Assembly (NCBI GenBank): GCA_035444405.1
Contig: DAOMOP010000188.1
Span: 1 to 7,895 of the forward strand
From: DAOMOP01 sp035444405
GTDB taxonomy: Bacteria; Pseudomonadota; Gammaproteobacteria; Burkholderiales; Rhodocyclaceae
Reading direction: 5' to 3'
DNA: 7,895 nucleotides
The notes below the pieces were generated by a model that saw only the letters and a program-made list of their open reading frames with translations, did not search any database and was not told where the DNA came from. Of the stretch, positions 1-6,230 are shown piece by piece (the first letter of the stretch is position 1; each line of letters opens with the position of its first letter). Made by a program: the position numbers and the translations under genes.

Positions 1-445
1 TCGGGTGCGAGCCGGTGCCGAAGGCCATGCCGGGATCGAGCTCGATGTTGATCGCCTCGGGGTCGGGCGCGGCATGCCACGACGGCACGATCCACAGGCG
101 CGCGGTGATGCGGATGGGATCGAACTGGCTCTGCGTGAGCTGCACCCAGTTCCGTTCGGCGACCGCTTCCTGGCGGTATGGCGGCACGGCCTCGAAGCCC
201 GCTGCGGCTGTGGCCTCGCCCAGCAGCGCGGGCACGTCGGCGTCGCCGTCGAGCAGCGCGATGACGCGGCTGTGCTCCCACAGCGTGCCCGGCTCATGGC
301 CGGGCTCGCCGAACTGCGGCGTCTCGGCCGCGGTGCCGGCGTCGGCGTCCTCGATCGACACCGACAGCGCACCGGCGTCCATCAGCGCGTCGGAGAGCGC
401 CTCGGCGCGGTGTGCTTCGGCGTGCAGGGTGACCGAGATGTACAT
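1..445 (-). CDS. prmA: Ribosomal protein L11 methyltransferase PrmA, N-terminal part (cut by window edge)
   Basis: PrmA is a cytoplasmic SAM-dependent enzyme that trimethylates ribosomal protein L11. My translation of the minus strand from ATG at 445 begins MYISVTLHAEAHRAEALSDA. Near the edge it reaches ERNWVQLTQSQFDPI, then WIVPSWH, then LDPGMAFGTGSHP, the family signature just before the SAM-binding fold. About 148 residues are present, roughly half of the usual length of about 295. That is the N-terminal substrate-recognition domain plus the linker; the SAM-binding methyltransferase core lies outside the window. The ATG is 14 bases after the accC stop, with no clear Shine-Dalgarno sequence next to it, so it is probably read as part of the accBC transcript. 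Acc genes followed by prmA is a familiar proteobacterial order. The identification is firm because the GTGSHP block is diagnostic. Confidence 0.93.
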   Translation of the reverse strand, partial: MYISVTLHAEAHRAEALSDALMDAGALSVSIEDADAGTAAETPQFGEPGHEPGTLWEHSRVIALLDGDADVPALLGEATAAAGFEAVPPYRQEAVAERNWVQLTQSQFDPIRITARLWIVPSWHAAPDPEAINIELDPGMAFGTGSHP

Positions 446-459
446 GCTGGAGCGCTTCG

Positions 460-1821
460 TCAGCCCTTCTGCACTTCGCTGCGGCCGGCGAGCTTCTTCT
501 CGAGGTAGTGGATGCTGGTGCCGCCCTCGACGAAGCGGCTGTCGAGCATCAGCTCCTGGTGCAGCGGCACGTTGGTCTTGATGCCTTCGACGGCCATCTC
601 CGACAGCGCCACGCGCATGCGCCGGATCGCCTGTTCGCGGGTGTCGCCGTAGGCGATCAGCTTGCCGATCATCGAGTCGTAATACGGCGGCACGGTGTAG
701 CCGTTGTAGACGTGCGAATCGACGCGGATGCCCGGGCCGCCGGGCATGTGCCAGTTGGTGATGCGTCCCGGGCAGGGCGTGAACTTGAACGGATCCTCGG
801 CGTTGATGCGGCATTCGATCGCGTGGCCGCGAAAATCGACCTGGCGCTGCTTGAACCACAGCGGCTCGCCGGCGGCGATGCGGATCTGCGCCTGCACGAT
901 GTCGACGCCGCTGATCAGCTCGGTGACCGGGTGCTCGACCTGCACGCGCGTGTTCATCTCGATGAAGTAGAACTCGTCGTTCTCGTACAGGAACTCGAAG
1001 GTGCCCGCGCCGCGGTAGCCGATCGTGCGGCAGGCCTCGGCGCAGCGCTCGCCGATCTTCTCGATCAGCTTGCGGTCGATGCCCGGCGCCGGCGCCTCCT
1101 CGATGACCTTCTGGTGGCGGCGCTGCATCGAGCAGTCGCGCTCGCCCAGATGCACGGCATTGCCGTGCTGGTCGGCGAGCACCTGGATCTCGACGTGGCG
1201 CGGGTTCTCGAGGTACTTCTCCATGTACACGACCGGGTTGCCGAACGCTGCCAGCGCCTCGGACTGCGTCGTCGTCACGGCGTTGAGCAGCGCCGCCTCG
1301 GTATGCACGACGCGCATGCCGCGGCCGCCGCCGCCGCCCGCCGCCTTGATGATGACCGGATAGCCGATGGCGCGCGCGATGCGCACGATGTCTTTCGGAT
1401 CCTCGGGCAGCGCGCCGTCCGAGCCGGGCACGCACGGCACGCCGGCTTGCTTCATCGCGTTCTTGGCGCTGACCTTGTCGCCCATCAGGCGGATCGTCTC
1501 GGCGCGCGGGCCGATGAACACGAAGCCCGACTGCTCGACGCGCTCGGCGAAGTCGGCGTTCTCGGACAGGAAGCCGTAGCCCGGGTGGATCGCCTCGGCG
1601 TCGGTGACCTCGGCCGCCGAGATGATCGCCGGTACGTTGAGATAGGACAGCGTCGACGACGGCGGGCCGATGCACACCGACTCGTCGGCGAGCTTGACGT
1701 ACTTCGCCTCGGTATCGGCCTCCGAGTGCACCGCGACGGTGCGGATGCCGAGCTCGCGGCAGGCGCGCAAGACCCGCAGCGCGATCTCCCCCCGATTGGC
1801 AATCAGGATCTTCTCGAACAT
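460..1821 (-). CDS. accC: Acetyl-CoA carboxylase, biotin carboxylase subunit
   Basis: AccC carries out the ATP-dependent carboxylation of biotin on AccB, the first half-reaction of malonyl-CoA formation for fatty acid synthesis in the cytoplasm. The protein has 453 residues, close to the usual 447-455. The N-terminal Rossmann-like domain starts MFEKILIANRGEIALR (1-16) and includes EAIHPGYGFLSEN (76-88). The ATP-grasp domain has K116, K159, the Gly-rich loop AGGGGGRGM (161-169) and EK at 201-202. It also has K238, E276 and E288, the segment NTRVQVEHPVTE (290-301) and R338. These positions coincide with E. coli numbering for the catalytic and nucleotide- or bicarbonate-binding residues, so the enzyme looks intact. 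The start lies 7 bases after the accB stop without an obvious Shine-Dalgarno sequence, which suggests translational coupling and balanced AccB/AccC synthesis. Confidence 0.98.
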   Translation of the reverse strand: MFEKILIANRGEIALRVLRACRELGIRTVAVHSEADTEAKYVKLADESVCIGPPSSTLSYLNVPAIISAAEVTDAEAIHPGYGFLSENADFAERVEQSGFVFIGPRAETIRLMGDKVSAKNAMKQAGVPCVPGSDGALPEDPKDIVRIARAIGYPVIIKAAGGGGGRGMRVVHTEAALLNAVTTTQSEALAAFGNPVVYMEKYLENPRHVEIQVLADQHGNAVHLGERDCSMQRRHQKVIEEAPAPGIDRKLIEKIGERCAEACRTIGYRGAGTFEFLYENDEFYFIEMNTRVQVEHPVTELISGVDIVQAQIRIAAGEPLWFKQRQVDFRGHAIECRINAEDPFKFTPCPGRITNWHMPGGPGIRVDSHVYNGYTVPPYYDSMIGKLIAYGDTREQAIRRMRVALSEMAVEGIKTNVPLHQELMLDSRFVEGGTSIHYLEKKLAGRSEVQKG

Positions 1822-1828
1822 GATGCGC

Positions 1829-2287
<459 letters not shown>

Positions 2288-2348
2288 CGATATCTCCGGA
2301 CAGGGCAGCGCCGGGCCGGCCGCCGCCCGTACTTGTTTCGTCTTGGGT

Positions 2349-2846
2349 TCAGTGTTCTCGCAGGCGCGACAGCGCGAATTCGAGCGCGGCCATGTAGCCG
2401 TACGCGCCCAGGCCGCAGATCACCCCGGCGGCACGATCGGAAAAGTAGGAGTGNNNNNNNNNNCGGAACGGCTCGCGGGCGTGAATGTTCGACAGGTGCA
2501 CTTCGACGTACGGAATCGCGACGGCGGCCAGTGCGTCGCGCAGCGCGACGCTGGTGTGCGTGTAGCCGGCCGGGTTGATGACGATGAAGCCGACCTCTTC
2601 CGAAGCGGCCGCCTGCACGCGGTCGATCAGCTGGCCTTCGTGGTTGCTCTGGAAGGATTCGATCACGATTCCGTCGGCGCGCGCGCGCGCCTCCATGGCC
2701 GAATGGATGTCGGACAGCGTCGTGCGGCCGTAGACTTCCGGTTCGCGCGTGCCGAGCAGATTCAGATTGGGGCCGTGCAGCACCAGGATGCGGGCGCGTG
2801 GCGGCGGCGGGGTTTCGGAGGTTTTCTTGCTTTTTGAGCGCGTCAT
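2349..2846 (-). CDS. aroQ: Type II 3-dehydroquinate dehydratase (interrupted by a 10-N gap)
   Basis: AroQ dehydrates 3-dehydroquinate to 3-dehydroshikimate in the shikimate pathway, using the type II dodecameric fold. Visible signatures are ILVLHGPNLNLLGTREPEVYG (residues 20-40, split here at the motif centre: the lid carries R34 and catalytic Y39), NPAGYTHTSVALRD (91-104) and LSNIHAREPF (118-127, catalytic H122). HSYFSD and GVICGLGAYGY follow. The reading frame is open across the Ns, and the first gapped codon is CGN, so Arg is certain there. Without the Ns the length of about 163-165 exceeds the usual 145-150, because of an 18-residue basic then Pro-rich N-terminal extension. No in-frame start exists between ATG 2846 and the first core strand, so that start is retained, although no Shine-Dalgarno sequence precedes it. 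It lies upstream of accB on the same strand. Confidence 0.95.
   Translation of the reverse strand: MTRSKSKKTSETPPPPRARILVLHGPNLNLLGTREPEVYGRTTLSDIHSAMEARARADGIVIESFQSNHEGQLIDRVQAAASEEVGFIVINPAGYTHTSVALRDALAAVAIPYVEVHLSNIHAREPFXXXXHSYFSDRAAGVICGLGAYGYMAALEFALSRLREH
2454..2463. other. Assembly gap: run of 10 Ns inside aroQ
   Basis: Ten consecutive Ns lie between the codons for REPF-R (CGN) and HSYFSD of AroQ. Ten is a common placeholder length. Type II dehydroquinases have a single residue between that Arg and the following HSY, whereas the present spacing leaves room for three. The true missing stretch is therefore probably 4 bases, which would keep the same frame. Confidence 0.97.
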
Positions 2847-2853
2847 GGCCGCG

Positions 2854-2883
2854 AGTTTGCCGCAAATCGCCGCAATTTGTCCA
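2854..2883 (-). promoter_or_regulatory. Weak sigma70-like promoter candidate upstream of aroQ
   Basis: On the minus strand TGGACA (2883-2878, five of six matches to TTGACA) is followed after 18 bases by CAAACT (2859-2854, three of six matches to TATAAT). The predicted transcript start is around 2847, next to the aroQ ATG at 2846. That would give an almost leaderless mRNA and fits the missing Shine-Dalgarno sequence. The -10 match is poor, so this is only a candidate. Confidence 0.22.
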
Positions 2884-2900
2884 GTCGCCGGATGGCTCGG

Positions 2901-2923
2901 CGAGCCGTTTGTCGTACGGCTCG
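2901..2923. repeat. Perfect 8-bp inverted repeat between the TlpA gene and aroQ
   Basis: CGAGCCGT (2901-2908) and ACGGCTCG (2916-2923) are perfect reverse complements around a 7-base loop. They lie about 35 bases beyond the stop of the thioredoxin gene, in the 112-base space before aroQ. In the minus-strand RNA the stem is not followed by a U-tract, so it is not a classical intrinsic terminator. It could protect the upstream mRNA 3' end or attenuate read-through into aroQ. The rest of this spacer (2847-2958) shows no small gene. Confidence 0.5.
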
Positions 2924-2958
2924 GTGCACGCCGTGACGGGCACGGTGCGGCCAGTGCA

Positions 2959-3507
2959 CTACGGTTCGAGCAGGGCCGCGATCTTGGCTTCGAGTTCGTC
3001 CTCGCTCAAGGTGCCGAGCTTGACGTGGCGCAAGCTGCCGTCGCGGTCGAGGATGACGGTGAAGGGCATCGCCTGCGGTGCGTTGCCGAGCTCGGCAAAG
3101 CGCCGCAGCGTCTCGTGGGTGCCGATCAGCAGCGGGTACGGGACCTGGTGCTCGGCGTCGAACTCGAGCACTTTCTCGAGCGAGTCGATGCTGATGCCGA
3201 CGAACTGCACCGGCGCGTCGGCATGGCGTCGGCTGACGGCGGCGAATTCCGGGATTTCCTTGATGCATGGCGGGCACCAGGTGGCCCAGAAATTGACCAC
3301 CATCACGTTGCCGCGCCACTGCTCGAGTGCCTGCTCGCTGCCCTCGGTGTCCGGCAGGGTCAGCGACAGCACTGCCTGGCCGGCATCGGTTGCGACGGCC
3401 TGGGCCTGGGCCTTGCCCGACTGCACGCTCTGGTAGGTCAGCAGGCCGGCAGTCAGGGCGATGCCCGCAACCGCGGCGAAGGTCAGGATGCGGCTGACTC
3501 GGTTCAT
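2959..3507 (-). CDS. Membrane-anchored TlpA/ResA-type thioredoxin-like protein
   Basis: The 182-residue protein begins MNRVSRILTFAAVAGIALTA. A basic tip and one hydrophobic segment (about 7-24) fit an uncleaved anchor or signal peptide that places the rest in the periplasm. The thioredoxin fold (about 45-182) has VNFWATWCPPCIKEIPEF (71-88) with the redox pair C78/C81, and the cis-proline at P148 in NAPQAMPFTVILDRDG. CPPC and this layout are typical of TlpA/ResA reductases, which keep periplasmic thiols reduced, for example during cytochrome c maturation. The client is not visible here. The start is ATG 3507, which overlaps the preceding stop as ATGA and has GAGG about 10 bases upstream. A longer frame reaching 3645 has no hydrophobic N-terminus and overlaps the upstream gene extensively, so I rejected it. 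No heme or cytochrome genes are adjacent. Confidence 0.9.
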   Translation of the reverse strand: MNRVSRILTFAAVAGIALTAGLLTYQSVQSGKAQAQAVATDAGQAVLSLTLPDTEGSEQALEQWRGNVMVVNFWATWCPPCIKEIPEFAAVSRRHADAPVQFVGISIDSLEKVLEFDAEHQVPYPLLIGTHETLRRFAELGNAPQAMPFTVILDRDGSLRHVKLGTLSEDELEAKIAALLEP

Positions 3508-4106
3508 TCGTTGAAATCCTCGTCGTGTTCGAGAAGCGCTTCGACCGCCGGCAGGCGGGCCCGTTCGATGTTGCGCCGGCTCATGCGTTCGGCATGGCCG
3601 CCGTAGATCGACAGGCGCACCGGTACGTCGTCCCAGTCGAAGCAAAGGACGGCTTCGGGCGCATTCGGCGCGCCGCGGCGCGGCTCGCGGTGTTCGTAGC
3701 TCATGCCCTGGTTGAGAAAGAAGATCTCGACTTCCTTCGCGCTTTCGGGGTAGAGCTCGATGTCGACCTCCGAGTAGCGTCCGGCCGTGCCGTCGAGCGC
3801 GCCGCCGGTCAGATAGGGGCGGAACGGCTCGAGCAGGCGCATCACCTCGACTGCCGTATGGCGCATCTCGCGGATGCGCTCGGCCTGTTCGGCGTCCTGG
3901 TAGAGCGCCTGCCAGGCGCGCAGCTCGGCTTCGATCTCGGTGTTGTTCGGCAGCGCTTCGGTCTCGGACGCGCCGAGCTGGCGCGCCGCCTTGCGCTTGG
4001 CGAAACCGAAGTCGCTGATGCCGTCCTCGGCCATCAGCCGGGCGGCCAGCGCGGCGATCTCGCGTCGCAGGTTGCCGGCTCTGAGGGGGCTCGCTCGGGA
4101 GGGCAT
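3504..4106 (-). CDS. Uncharacterised nucleotidyltransferase-fold-like protein
   Basis: I do not recognise a named gene. The predicted 200-residue protein is soluble and has no signal or membrane segment. A helical N-terminal part contains AARLMAEDG (21-29) and AKRKAARQLG (36-45), then a charged helical stretch (about 55-92). GGALDGTAGRYSEVDIEL (101-118) matches the pol-beta-type nucleotidyltransferase signature, G[GS]x3GTAx3S[DE]xDh, with candidate metal ligands E113 and D115. The later strand VPVRLSIYG (161-169) lacks the acidic residue normally found there, so catalysis is doubtful. The tail is acidic (EHDEDFNE). The stop overlaps the thioredoxin start (ATGA), implying coupled translation. 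The start could instead be ATG 4136, adding ten residues. I prefer 4106 because the outward -10 candidate at 4140-4135 would start transcription downstream of 4136. Neither start has a Shine-Dalgarno sequence. Composition matches the neighbours. Confidence 0.82.
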   Translation of the reverse strand: MPSRASPLRAGNLRREIAALAARLMAEDGISDFGFAKRKAARQLGASETEALPNNTEIEAELRAWQALYQDAEQAERIREMRHTAVEVMRLLEPFRPYLTGGALDGTAGRYSEVDIELYPESAKEVEIFFLNQGMSYEHREPRRGAPNAPEAVLCFDWDDVPVRLSIYGGHAERMSRRNIERARLPAVEALLEHDEDFNE

Positions 4107-4121
4107 GTTCGTGGGTCGGGG

Positions 4122-4127
4122 TAGAAT
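4122..4127 (+). promoter_or_regulatory. -10-like element for mpl
   Basis: TAGAAT lies 38 bases before the mpl ATG (five of six matches to TATAAT) and would start an mRNA near 4134. No convincing -35 hexamer is present 16-18 bases upstream (the region reads GAGGGC), so the promoter may need an activator or be weak. It falls upstream of, or just inside, the start of the divergent gene. Confidence 0.4.
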
Positions 4128-4134
4128 GGGGGCC

Positions 4135-4140
4135 ATTTTA
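4135..4140 (-). promoter_or_regulatory. -10-like element for the divergent minus-strand operon
   Basis: TAAAAT on the minus strand (five of six matches to TATAAT) faces the mpl -10 candidate with only seven bases between them. A transcript start near 4128 would favour ATG 4106 as the start of the nucleotidyltransferase-like gene. No good -35 hexamer is visible. This may drive the six-gene run towards prmA. Confidence 0.35.
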
Positions 4141-4156
4141 CACCGGCAGTTTTTTC

Positions 4157-4160
4157 GAGG
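4157..4160 (+). promoter_or_regulatory. Shine-Dalgarno sequence of mpl
   Basis: GAGG lies five bases before ATG 4166. This spacing supports ATG 4166 over the in-frame TTG at 4163, which would sit only two bases after the GAGG. Confidence 0.7.
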
Positions 4161-4165
4161 TCTTG

Positions 4166-5524
4166 ATGCATATCCATATTCTCGGCATCTGCGGCACCTT
4201 CATGGGCGGCGTCGCGTTGCTCGCGCGCGCGGCCGGGCACAAGGTCACCGGCTGCGACGCCAACGTCTATCCGCCGATGAGTACGCAGCTCGAGGAGCAG
4301 GGCATTGCGCTGGTCGAGGGCTACGATCCGTCGCAGCTTGCGCTGGCGCCCGACCTGTTCGTGGTCGGCAACGCGATCTCGCGCGGCAACCCGCTGCTCG
4401 AGGCGGTGCTCGACCGCGGTCTGCCCTATGTGTCGGGGCCGCAGTGGCTGGCCGAGCATGTGCTGCAGGGGCGCTGGGTGCTGGCAGTGGCCGGCACGCA
4501 CGGCAAGACGACGACGACCGCGATGCTGGCGTGGCTGCTCGAGGATGCCGGGCTTGCGCCGGGGTTTCTGATCGGAGGCGTGCCGGGCAATTTCGGTGTG
4601 TCGGCGCGGCTCGGCGAGTCGCCGTTCTTCGTCATCGAGGCCGACGAGTACGACACCGCGTTCTGCGACAAGCGATCGAAGTTCGTGCATTACCGTCCGC
4701 GCACCGTGATCCTGAACAACCTCGAGTTCGATCATGCGGACATCTTCAGCGACCTGGCCGCGATCGAGACCCAGTTCCATCATCTCGTGCGCACCGTGCC
4801 GGCGTCCGGGCGCATCATCGCGAACGCCGGCGAGGCCGCGTTGCGGCGCGTGCTCGCGCGCGGCTGCTGGTCCGAGCTCGAGTGGTTCGACGATGTCGCC
4901 GGCTGGTCGGTCGCCGAGGCCGACGATGGCCGGGCGGCGCTGGCGCTGGGCGGGGAAGCCGTCGGGCATGCGCGCGTGCCGATGGCCGGGCGCCACAATC
5001 TCGCCAATGCGCTGGCCGCGGTGGCAGCGGCGCGGCACGTCGGCGTGCCGCCGGCACAGGCGGTGGCAAGCTTCGAGCGTTTCCGTGGCATCCGCCGGCG
5101 CATGGAGGTGCGCGGCACGGTCGCGGGCGTGACCGTCTACGACGATTTTGCCCATCATCCGACCGCGATCGCGCTGACGGTGGAGGGGTTGCGCCGCGCG
5201 GCGGCACACGGACGCATTCTCGCCGTGCTCGAGCCGCGCTCGAACACGATGAAGCTGGGCGTGATGAAGGACCGTCTGCCGGCCGCCCTCGCGCGCGCCG
5301 ACCGCGCGTTCTGCTACGCGCACGGCCTCGGCTGGGATGCGGCCGCGGCGCTGGCGCCGCTGGGCGAGCGGGCGCGCAGCTTCGACGCGCTCGACGCGCT
5401 GGTGGCCGCGGTCGCCGAAGCGGCGCGAGCGGGCGACCACGTGCTGGTGATGAGCAACGGCGGCTTCGGCGGCGTCCACGAGAAGCTGCTCGCCGCGCTC
5501 GGGCAGGCGACCGCTCGTGCGTGA
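4166..5524 (+). CDS. mpl: UDP-N-acetylmuramate:L-Ala-gamma-D-Glu-meso-DAP ligase (murein tripeptide recycling)
   Basis: Mpl is a cytoplasmic Mur-family ligase that attaches the recycled tripeptide L-Ala-D-Glu-mesoDAP to UDP-MurNAc, bypassing MurC, MurD and MurE. The predicted protein has 452 residues, close to the usual 450-460. The N-terminal Rossmann domain opens MHIHILGICGTFMGG (1-15). The ATP-binding loop is AGTHGKTTTTAM (109-120). The central domain has VIEADEYDTAFCDKRSKF (156-173) and LNNLEFDHADIF (183-194), the block that separates Mpl from MurC. GRHNLANALAA (275-285), YDDFAHHPTAI (325-335) and EPRSNTMKLG (356-365) complete the Mur signatures. Start ATG 4166 is set by a GAGG five bases upstream. 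It is divergent from the nucleotidyltransferase-like gene and convergent with dolP, and its TGA lies inside a palindrome arm. No frameshift or missing key residue was seen. Confidence 0.97.
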   Translation: MHIHILGICGTFMGGVALLARAAGHKVTGCDANVYPPMSTQLEEQGIALVEGYDPSQLALAPDLFVVGNAISRGNPLLEAVLDRGLPYVSGPQWLAEHVLQGRWVLAVAGTHGKTTTTAMLAWLLEDAGLAPGFLIGGVPGNFGVSARLGESPFFVIEADEYDTAFCDKRSKFVHYRPRTVILNNLEFDHADIFSDLAAIETQFHHLVRTVPASGRIIANAGEAALRRVLARGCWSELEWFDDVAGWSVAEADDGRAALALGGEAVGHARVPMAGRHNLANALAAVAAARHVGVPPAQAVASFERFRGIRRRMEVRGTVAGVTVYDDFAHHPTAIALTVEGLRRAAAHGRILAVLEPRSNTMKLGVMKDRLPAALARADRAFCYAHGLGWDAAAALAPLGERARSFDALDALVAAVAEAARAGDHVLVMSNGGFGGVHEKLLAALGQATARA

Positions 5525-5589
5525 TCGGTGATGTCGGCGCCGGCGGGGGCCCCGCGCCGGGGCTGGCGCCGACCGCCTTCACCGATCAC
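5521..5589. terminator. Large nested palindrome between convergent mpl and dolP, possible bidirectional terminator
   Basis: Three nested perfect arm pairs are visible: GTGATCGGTGA (5521-5531) with TCACCGATCAC (5579-5589), GTCGGCGCC (5533-5541) with GGCGCCGAC (5565-5573), and GCCCC (5549-5553) with GGGGC (5559-5563). Together they could fold into a GC-rich hairpin of about 69 bases in RNA from either strand. The mpl stop (5522-5524) lies in the left outer arm and the dolP stop (5586-5588) in the right. No U-tract follows on either strand, so it is not a textbook intrinsic terminator. Position between convergent genes favours a transcript-end function. Confidence 0.6.
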
Positions 5590-6230
5590 TGATTCTGCGC
5601 CCGCACGCTGCGGTCGAGCCGCGCCGCCTCTTCCTGGCTGACGTACTCGAACACGCGCACGACCTTCTGCACGCCGCTGGTCGTGCGTGCGACCTCGGTC
5701 GCCGCGTCGGCCTCGCGGCGCGTGACGATGCCCATCAGGAACACCGTGCCCGCCTCGGTGACGACCTTCACGTGGTGGGGCGCGAAGCTCTGGTCATCGA
5801 CGAAGCGCGCCTTCACGCGCGACGTGATCAGCGCGTCGTTGCTGCGCGAGGTCAGCGAGCTGATGCCGGCGATCTCGATCTCGTTGATGATGCCCTGCAC
5901 GTTGTCGACGCCGGCCGCGATGCGTCCGGCCTCGCTGCGTGCGGCTTCGTCGGGCACCTGGCCGGTCAGCAGCACGTTGCGATTGTATGACGTGACGCTG
6001 ATGTTGACGCTGTCGCCGAAGCGCTCGCGCAGGCGGTTGCGGGTGCGCCATTCGATGCCCTCGTCCTCGACGAAGGCCCCCGACGTGCGCCGGTCCGCGA
6101 AGATCGCCGCAGCGCCGACGGCGCCGCCGGCAACGACCGGGAAGCAGCCCTGCAGCGCCGGGAGCGTCGCCACGGCGACGAGGCCGGCGATGAACCTCCT
6201 GCGGGCAGGTGACGCGTTCTTGTTGTTCAT
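5586..6230 (-). CDS. dolP: Dual BON-domain outer-membrane lipoprotein, DolP (YraP) family
   Basis: DolP-family lipoproteins sit at the inner face of the outer membrane and help maintain envelope integrity. This 214-residue protein has a signal region with ARRRFIAGLVAVATLPALQ and lipobox LQGC, giving lipidated C29. BON1 covers about 59-120, with SYNRNVLLTGQVPDE (81-95) and NEIEI (116-120). BON2 covers about 131-198, with NDALITSRVKARF (131-143), VKVVTEAGTVFLMGIVTRRE (154-173) and VFEYV (193-197). The alignment I recall with E. coli DolP runs through both domains. A charged tail of about 16 residues extends past BON2. Start ATG 6230 shares its A with the preceding stop (TGATG), which favours it over the GTG one codon earlier. 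The adjacency to the SIS protein and yraN matches the E. coli yraN-diaA-dolP order and supports the name. Arg-Arg-Arg-Phe before the hydrophobic core resembles a Tat motif. Confidence 0.9.
   Translation of the reverse strand: MNNKNASPARRRFIAGLVAVATLPALQGCFPVVAGGAVGAAAIFADRRTSGAFVEDEGIEWRTRNRLRERFGDSVNISVTSYNRNVLLTGQVPDEAARSEAGRIAAGVDNVQGIINEIEIAGISSLTSRSNDALITSRVKARFVDDQSFAPHHVKVVTEAGTVFLMGIVTRREADAATEVARTTSGVQKVVRVFEYVSQEEAARLDRSVRAQNQ

Noticed and set aside
3508..3645. N-terminal extension of the thioredoxin gene to an ATG at 3645
   Set aside because: It would overlap the upstream gene by about 140 bases, is Arg/Pro-rich, and would bury the hydrophobic anchor behind 46 residues. ATG 3507 has the ATGA overlap and a Shine-Dalgarno sequence.
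4034..5479. Minus-strand open frame of 481 codons opposite mpl
   Set aside because: The product is Arg/His/Ala-rich without domains, while mpl on the other strand has all Mur-ligase motifs. Explained by high GC and third-position bias.
3940..5592. Plus-strand 550-codon frame overlapping mpl
   Set aside because: It is out of frame with mpl and very Arg-rich, with no family signature. A shadow frame.
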